This document shows positions 5,417 to 9,253 of a stretch of DNA of 9,253 nt, piece after piece (within the stretch, counting starts at the first letter, position 1; each line of letters opens with the position of its first letter). The stretch comes from Peptococcaceae bacterium BRH_c23. Its GTDB lineage: Bacteria > Bacillota_B > Desulfitobacteriia > Desulfitobacteriales > Desulfitobacteriaceae. Both the position numbers and the translations under genes were made by a program. The notes beneath the pieces are model-generated. The model made no database searches. It was not told the origin of the DNA and saw only the letters and a program-made list of their open reading frames with translations. The DNA lies in NCBI GenBank assembly GCA_000961805.1, contig LADV01000163.1:1-9253 (forward strand), written 5' to 3'.

Positions 5417-7165
5417 ATGGTAATCCGACGCTTACTTAACTATCTCAAACCCCACTACAAAGCCTTAAGTGTTGCTTCGGTAATCTTACTTGTAGCCACC
5501 TTCGCAGATGTTGTCGGTCCGATCCTAGTCAAGATCTTTCTCGATCGTCATTTAATGCCGCGTTCCTTCGAGTCCCGGGATCTGGTGCTCCTGGGAGGCG
5601 GGTATTTAGGCCTTCATATTCTTTCAGTAGGGCTACACTATTATCAGCTGGTCAGCTTCAATCAGATTGCACTGAAGGTGATTCAACAATTACGAGTGGA
5701 TGTCTTTAATCATGTTCAAAGCCTTGGCCTTGTGGTTTTTGACAAAACTCCTAGCGGGGCCTTGGTCTCACGGATTACAAATGATACGGAAGCGATCAAG
5801 GAGTTATTCGTTGGTGTTCTTGCGACCTTAGTGCAAAATCTTATTTTTCTAATTGCTATCTTTATTGCCATGTTTAGTCTAGATGTTCGACTAGCCACGT
5901 TTTGCCTTGTCTTGCTTCCTGTCATTCTTGGCTTAATGTATATGTACCGACGGTTGAGTACGAAAGTTTACCGGACTATGCGAAAAGAACTGAGTCTCCT
6001 CAATGCTAAATTAAATGAATCCATCCAAGGGATGAATATCGTCCAGGCCATGCGCCAAGAAAAGCGCTTCCAGCAAGAGTTCGGTGTGATAAATAACGCC
6101 TATTATCGGGCAGCAATCAATAACATCCGCTTAGAAAGCCTGTTTGTTCGACCGGCAGTTGATTTAATTTACACCTTTGCCCTTGTTCTTGTGTTAGACT
6201 TCTTTGGGTTTCAATCCCTGAAAGGACCCATTCAAATTGGAGTACTCTATGCCTTCATTAACTATCTAGATCGCTTCTTCGAACCCGTTAATATGATGAT
6301 GCAGAGGTTGTCTCAAGTTCAGCAATCGTTGGTTGCAGCCGAACGGGTCTTTGAGATTTTGGATGATGAGCGTATGACTCCTATGACTGGCAGAGCCACT
6401 GAGCCTCTCTCAATTCTAAATGGCCAGATCGAATTTAAGGAGGTTAGTTTTTCTTACAACGGTTCATCTGACGGTCGATCCGATGTTTTGCAAAAGATTA
6501 GTTTCATCGCTTATCCAGGACAGACCGTGGCCTTAGTAGGGCATACTGGAAGCGGTAAAAGCACGGTTGCCAATCTCCTCATGCGTTTCTATCCGGTTAC
6601 TCGTGGCGAAATCCTCATTGATGGGGTCAATTTGTCTGAGTTCTCTGATGAAGAGTTGCGCTCGAAAGTTGGGCTAGTGGCTCAAGACCCCTTTTTATTT
6701 TTCGGAGATATCACCAAAAATATTTCGCCTTCTAGGCCTTCAGTGACTAAGAAAGACGTAGAAGCAGCGGCTGCATTTGTTCAGGCTGATGAATTCGTTC
6801 GAAAGCTTCCGAAAGGATTTGAGGAACCGATTGGAGAGAGGGGGGCGACTTTGTCGAGCGGTCAGCGTCAACTTATATGTTTTGCTCGGACAATGGCTGG
6901 TAAACCGAAAGTCCTTGTCTTGGATGAAGCAACAGCCAGTGTAGATACGGAAACCGAAGAGGCCATTCAAACGGCCTTAGGAAAAATGCGCAAGGGGCGT
7001 ACAACGATTGCGATTGCTCATCGCCTTTCTACGATCCAGGATGCTGATCTTATTTTGGTCCTTCACAATGGGAAAATCGTAGAAAGGGGTACGCATACTG
7101 AACTTTTGGTTAATGAAGGGATTTATCACAAAATGTTTATGATGCAGCAGGGAGCAATGGGGTAG
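5417..7165 (+). CDS. ABC exporter subunit, YheH/BmrD-like, full length
   Basis: This 582-residue half-transporter has a complete type IV ABC exporter membrane domain (about residues 10-310, six helices, with FDKTPSGALVSRITNDTEAI and the coupling-helix region NESIQGMNIVQAMRQEKRF). A nucleotide-binding domain follows: Walker A GHTGSGKST (375-383), Q-loop VAQDPFLFFGD, signature LSSGQ (479-483), Walker B with LDEATASVD (catalytic E504) and H535. The variant LSSGQ signature pairs in the heterodimer with the upstream partner's Glu-less Walker B, giving one degenerate and one canonical ATP site, as in BmrCD and TM287/288. The start is ATG 5417, one base after the upstream stop, with GAAGGGGGAG six bases before it. 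An upstream in-frame TTG at 5396 is not needed. Substrates of relatives are drugs or lipids; none can be named here. With its partner damaged, it may be orphaned or act as a homodimer. Confidence 0.92.
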   Translation: MVIRRLLNYLKPHYKALSVASVILLVATFADVVGPILVKIFLDRHLMPRSFESRDLVLLGGGYLGLHILSVGLHYYQLVSFNQIALKVIQQLRVDVFNHVQSLGLVVFDKTPSGALVSRITNDTEAIKELFVGVLATLVQNLIFLIAIFIAMFSLDVRLATFCLVLLPVILGLMYMYRRLSTKVYRTMRKELSLLNAKLNESIQGMNIVQAMRQEKRFQQEFGVINNAYYRAAINNIRLESLFVRPAVDLIYTFALVLVLDFFGFQSLKGPIQIGVLYAFINYLDRFFEPVNMMMQRLSQVQQSLVAAERVFEILDDERMTPMTGRATEPLSILNGQIEFKEVSFSYNGSSDGRSDVLQKISFIAYPGQTVALVGHTGSGKSTVANLLMRFYPVTRGEILIDGVNLSEFSDEELRSKVGLVAQDPFLFFGDITKNISPSRPSVTKKDVEAAAAFVQADEFVRKLPKGFEEPIGERGATLSSGQRQLICFARTMAGKPKVLVLDEATASVDTETEEAIQTALGKMRKGRTTIAIAHRLSTIQDADLILVLHNGKIVERGTHTELLVNEGIYHKMFMMQQGAMG

Positions 7166-7258
7166 TAGATAGTGGTGTTCGTATAGAATGCAGACAATCT
7201 CCTTACACCAAGAAATTCAGTGCAACTTGGGAGAAACTTCAGGATCTTTGGTATCGAG

Positions 7259-7287
7259 TTGTTTGTGCTCAAATCTAATGTTAAACT
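7259..7287 (+). promoter_or_regulatory. Weak sigma-A promoter candidate for lemA-TPM
   Basis: TTGTTT (7259-7264) and TAAACT (7282-7287) are separated by 17 bp and lie about 48 bp before the lemA start. Both boxes match consensus only in part. The 169-bp gap after the ABC pair contains no obvious intrinsic terminator, so read-through is also possible. Confidence 0.3.
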
Positions 7288-7334
7288 AGAGGTGAATTTG
7301 GGTAGAACTAATTAATAGGAGGAGGCGTGCTTTG

Positions 7335-7886
7335 ATGAAAAAATGGATAGTTCCAGTAGGTATAATTGTCCTTCTGGTAGTGATGATGATCTCTGGTTAC
7401 AATAATCTTGTAAGGACCTCGGAAAGTGTTAATGGAAGTTGGAGCCAGGTTCAAAACCAATTGCAGCGCAGAGCAGATTTGATTCCTAATTTAGTAGAGA
7501 CCGTAAAGGGATATGCTTCGCAGGAAAAAGAAGTTTTTACAGCGGTTGCTGAAGCAAGAGCAAAATTAGCCGGTGCTGCAACTGTAGGAGATGCAGCTCA
7601 AGCTGACCAGGCATTAACTGGTGCTCTAGGAAGATTATTAGCCATATCCGAAAGTTATCCTCAGCTCAAATCGGATGCAAACTTTCGGACCTTACAAGAT
7701 GAGCTAGCCGGGACAGAAAACCGCATTGCTACCGCTCGGATGGACTATAACAATTCTGTTGAGAGCTACAATGCCAAAATCAAGACGGCTCCAACAGTAC
7801 TTTATGCCGGAATCTTTGGCTTCGAACAAAGAGATTACTTCAAACCGAATACCAATGTAAACAACGTCCCAGCGGTTAACTTTTAA
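7335..7886 (+). CDS. lemA: LemA family membrane-anchored protein
   Basis: The 183-residue product has one N-terminal membrane segment (about residues 4-21) after MKK, then the LemA helical domain: NGSWSQVQNQLQRRADLIPNLVETVKGYASQEKEVF, EARAKLAGA, LGRLLAISESYPQLKSDANFRTLQDELAGTENRIATARMDYN and a C-terminal AGIFGFEQRDYF. LemA proteins form long helical bundles at the cell surface or membrane; their molecular role is unsettled. A strong ribosome binding site AGGAGGAGG (7317-7325) lies 9 bases before ATG 7335. A TTG at 7332 directly before it is a less likely start. The TPM-domain gene follows after 35 bases, a common pairing in bacteria that suggests a joint function in the envelope. The gene looks intact. 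Confidence 0.95.
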   Translation: MKKWIVPVGIIVLLVVMMISGYNNLVRTSESVNGSWSQVQNQLQRRADLIPNLVETVKGYASQEKEVFTAVAEARAKLAGAATVGDAAQADQALTGALGRLLAISESYPQLKSDANFRTLQDELAGTENRIATARMDYNNSVESYNAKIKTAPTVLYAGIFGFEQRDYFKPNTNVNNVPAVNF

Positions 7887-7921
7887 AGTAAAGAAGGTTT
7901 TAACGAAGGGAATGAAGCCCT

Positions 7922-8680
7922 ATGAAGAGGATACCCCTTCTTGTGCTGTTAGTTTTATTTTTACTCACGATAGCATCTCCCTTAAGGGCGGACAACCATC
8001 CCATCCCTCGGCCGAGCAGTGAATTTTTCGTTTTAGATCAGGCTAACGTTTTGGATCAAACTACGGAACAAATGATTGTGCGAACGTCTGCCGCTCTGGA
8101 GCAAAAAACGAAGGCTCAGATCGTGGTCGTCACGGTTAAAAGCCTGAACGGAACATCACCTGAGGAACATGCCTTAGCTATCTTGCGGGGATGGGGGATC
8201 GGTGATGAAAAATTGAACAATGGACTGCTCATTCTTGTGTCTCCAACGGATCGAGCCTCTAGGATTGAGGTCGGTTATGGGCTGGAAGGAGCCTTGCCGG
8301 ATGCCAAGACGGGTCAAATTCAAGATGAGTATATGATCCCGTATTTTCAAAAGAATGATTATGATCAGGGGATTCTGAATGGATACAGTGCCTTAGCTCT
8401 TGAAGTGGCTAAAGAGTATCAAGTAGCCTTAGAAATTAATTCGCCACAAGCGTTACCCGATACATCTTCGTCCACAACGGATGAGCCCCTGCCAACTTGG
8501 GCTAAAGTTATTTTCTTTATCCTGATCATCCTGTTGTTTTGGGTTGATCAGCGCTTGTTTAACGGTTTCTTCTTCGGCTTGATATTGGGAATGTTATTCC
8601 GGGGCAGAGGCGGCGGTGGTGGCGGATTCGGTGGCGGTGGTGGTTCAGGTGGAGGCGGAGGAAGCTCCAGGCGTTGGTGA
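7922..8680 (+). CDS. TPM-domain (YgcG-like) membrane protein with polyglycine tail
   Basis: The 252-residue product starts with a signal peptide (hydrophobic residues 4-19). A TPM domain follows at about 36-168: [73 protein letters not shown] and [12 protein letters not shown]. After a Ser/Thr-rich linker come one or two hydrophobic segments (about 194-207 and 213-226). The tail, residues 228-252, is almost all glycine and ends SSRRW. TPM domains lie outside the membrane; some relatives have reported phosphatase or photosystem-repair roles, but none can be assigned here. The start ATG has only a moderate site (GAAGGG, 7905-7910) 11 bases upstream, so coupling with lemA may help. An ATG at 7912 is in another frame. 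No terminator is obvious after the stop. Confidence 0.93.
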   Translation: MKRIPLLVLLVLFLLTIASPLRADNHPIPRPSSEFFVLDQANVLDQTTEQMIVRTSAALEQKTKAQIVVVTVKSLNGTSPEEHALAILRGWGIGDEKLNNGLLILVSPTDRASRIEVGYGLEGALPDAKTGQIQDEYMIPYFQKNDYDQGILNGYSALALEVAKEYQVALEINSPQALPDTSSSTTDEPLPTWAKVIFFILIILLFWVDQRLFNGFFFGLILGMLFRGRGGGGGGFGGGGGSGGGGGSSRRW

Positions 8681-8791
8681 ACACCATTATGAATTCTTAG
8701 GGGACAAATTAATAATCGGCAAGTTCTGTGCAATTGCCCAAGGTGTTAAAATAATTATGAACGGTGCAAACCATAAATTGAAAAATAACAG

Positions 8792-8820
8792 TTGACAGCA
8801 CATGCTAAAGGGTGTATTCT
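8792..8820 (+). promoter_or_regulatory. rRNA operon promoter P1
   Basis: A consensus TTGACA (8792-8797) is followed after exactly 17 bp by TATTCT (8815-8820). It is the most upstream of three promoters before 16S rRNA, and the one least like the other two in sequence around the boxes. The predicted start is about 8827. Confidence 0.8.
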
Positions 8821-8898
8821 TACTGAGCGCCTAAAAACGCACAACGACTGAAAAGCAAACGAGTAAAAGCTCCGAACTTTTCAATTTGAGATGAAGCA

Positions 8899-8961
8899 AA
8901 TTAGTGGTTGACAACTGAAGTTGTAAATGCTAAGATATGTATCCGGCCCAAATGAGCTAAG
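8899..8961 (+). repeat. Duplicated promoter module, copy 1
   Basis: This segment runs from AATTAGT through promoter P2 and ATCCGGCC to GCTAAG. It is closely similar to 9020-9083 over its whole length, with a few substitutions and a one-base length difference. The copies are about 121 bp apart, pointing to a tandem duplication that doubled a strong rRNA promoter. Confidence 0.8.
8908..8936 (+). promoter_or_regulatory. rRNA operon promoter P2
   Basis: TTGACA (8908-8913) and TAAGAT (8931-8936) have a 17-bp spacer. The -35 box overlaps a perfect inverted repeat ACAACT-GA-AGTTGT (8911-8924), which could bind a regulator or be chance. The start would be at about 8943. Confidence 0.85.
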
Positions 8962-9019
8962 ATGCACAGTGATCGAAATGTAAGGAGTCAAGGCTTCAAG
9001 CTGCTTGATCGGAACTGAA

Positions 9020-9083
9020 AATTAGTTGTTGACAACGAGAGTTGGAAATGCTAAAATGTAAATCCGGCCGCAAAATGGCTAAG
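9020..9083 (+). repeat. Duplicated promoter module, copy 2
   Basis: This is the second copy of the module at 8899-8961, again from AATTAGT to GCTAAG and containing promoter P3. The inverted repeat at the -35 box is only partly kept (CAAC-GAGA-GTTG, 9033-9044). Confidence 0.8.
9029..9057 (+). promoter_or_regulatory. rRNA operon promoter P3
   Basis: TTGACA (9029-9034) and TAAAAT (9052-9057) have a 17-bp spacer. This is the promoter nearest to 16S rRNA and the best match to the sigma-A consensus of the three. The start would be at about 9064, giving a leader of about 140 nt. Confidence 0.87.
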
Positions 9084-9092
9084 GAAAATTAA

Positions 9093-9111
9093 TGGTCTTT
9101 GAAAACTAAAC
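9093..9111 (+). promoter_or_regulatory. boxA-like rRNA antitermination site
   Basis: TGGTCTTTGAAAACTAAAC matches the conserved motif found in leaders of Firmicutes rRNA operons, where Nus factors bind the nascent RNA and prevent premature termination. It lies between P3 and 16S, as expected. Confidence 0.75.
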
Positions 9112-9131
9112 AACAAGGACAGCCAATGAGA

Positions 9132-9149
9132 GAAACTCGAAGGAGTTTC
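9132..9149 (+). other. rRNA leader hairpin
   Basis: GAAACTC (9132-9138) pairs perfectly with GAGTTTC (9143-9149) around a GAAG loop. It follows the boxA-like site, in the place of the leader stems that accompany antitermination or rRNA processing. No T-run follows it, so it is not a terminator. Confidence 0.6.
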
Positions 9150-9202
9150 AAAATAAATCATGAGCGAATCATCTTCTTCAATAGTAGAAGTTTGAATAAC
9201 TT

Positions 9203-9253
9203 TTTTTGGAGAGTTTGATCCTGGCTCAGGACGAACGCTGGCGGCGTGCCTAA
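9203..9253 (+). rRNA. rrs: 16S ribosomal RNA, 5' end only
   Basis: The universal 16S 5' sequence AGAGTTTGATCCTGGCTCAG starts at 9210 and continues GACGAACGCTGGCGGCGTGCCTAA to the window edge. By analogy with E. coli numbering, where this motif begins at base 8, the mature end is near 9203. The C in GATCCTGG and the GGCGTGCCTAA ending are standard for Firmicutes; too little is present to name a genus. Confidence 0.97.

Noticed and set aside
7166..7220. Terminator after the ABC pair
   Set aside because: GGTGT and ACACC can pair only across a loop of about 28 nt and no T-run follows.
8548..8733. Minus-strand proline-rich frame
   Set aside because: It is the complement of the polyglycine codons of the TPM gene and has no independent support.
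1..9253. CRISPR array, tRNA genes or a defence-gene cluster
   Set aside because: No regularly spaced repeats, no tRNA-like cloverleaf and no recognisable defence genes other than the transposon-type TnpB were seen.

Overview
The window looks like chromosomal DNA from a low- to mid-GC Firmicute. The gene families, a YheI/YheH-type ABC exporter pair and the style of the rRNA leader suggest a Peptococcaceae-like clostridium such as Desulfosporosinus or Desulfitobacterium. That placement is inference from gene content, since only the first ~50 bases of 16S rRNA are present. Every recognisable gene is on the + strand.

Region 1 (1-1182) is the 3' part of an IS200/IS605-type element. It holds a 5'-truncated TnpB RNA-guided nuclease gene, its probable reRNA (omega RNA) scaffold and the element's right end. 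The usual RuvC-II glutamate appears to be missing, and a candidate replacement lies further on. Region 2 (1183-2972) starts with a block of back-to-back inverted repeats ending in a T-run just before a ribosome binding site. A small C_GCAxxG_C_C-type redox protein follows, then an FAD-dependent amino-acid-oxidase-like gene broken by one frameshift. Region 3 (2973-3975) is a hairpin-rich non-coding stretch, then a deletion scar where the 5' half of a SagB/ThcOx nitroreductase gene runs out of frame into a DUF1801 gene that has lost its 5' end. The scar sits on a short A/T microhomology.

Region 4 (4033-7165) is a translationally coupled heterodimeric ABC exporter pair (YheI/YheH, also called BmrC/BmrD). 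The first subunit has lost about 120 residues of its membrane domain in frame, while its nucleotide-binding domain is intact. The second subunit is full length. Region 5 (7335-8680) is a two-gene unit encoding LemA and a TPM-domain membrane protein with a polyglycine tail. Region 6 (8681-9253) is an rRNA operon control region: three sigma-A promoters with perfect TTGACA -35 boxes and 17-bp spacers, two of them in a duplicated module, then a boxA-like antitermination site, a hairpin and the start of 16S rRNA.

The main theme is decay. Between the IS element and the intact lemA-TPM pair there are three independent lesions: a frameshift, a gene-fusing deletion and an in-frame domain deletion. I found no convincing new multi-gene system. 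The points most worth checking are the TnpB active-site variant with its reRNA, the two unassigned structured non-coding segments, and the deletion scars.
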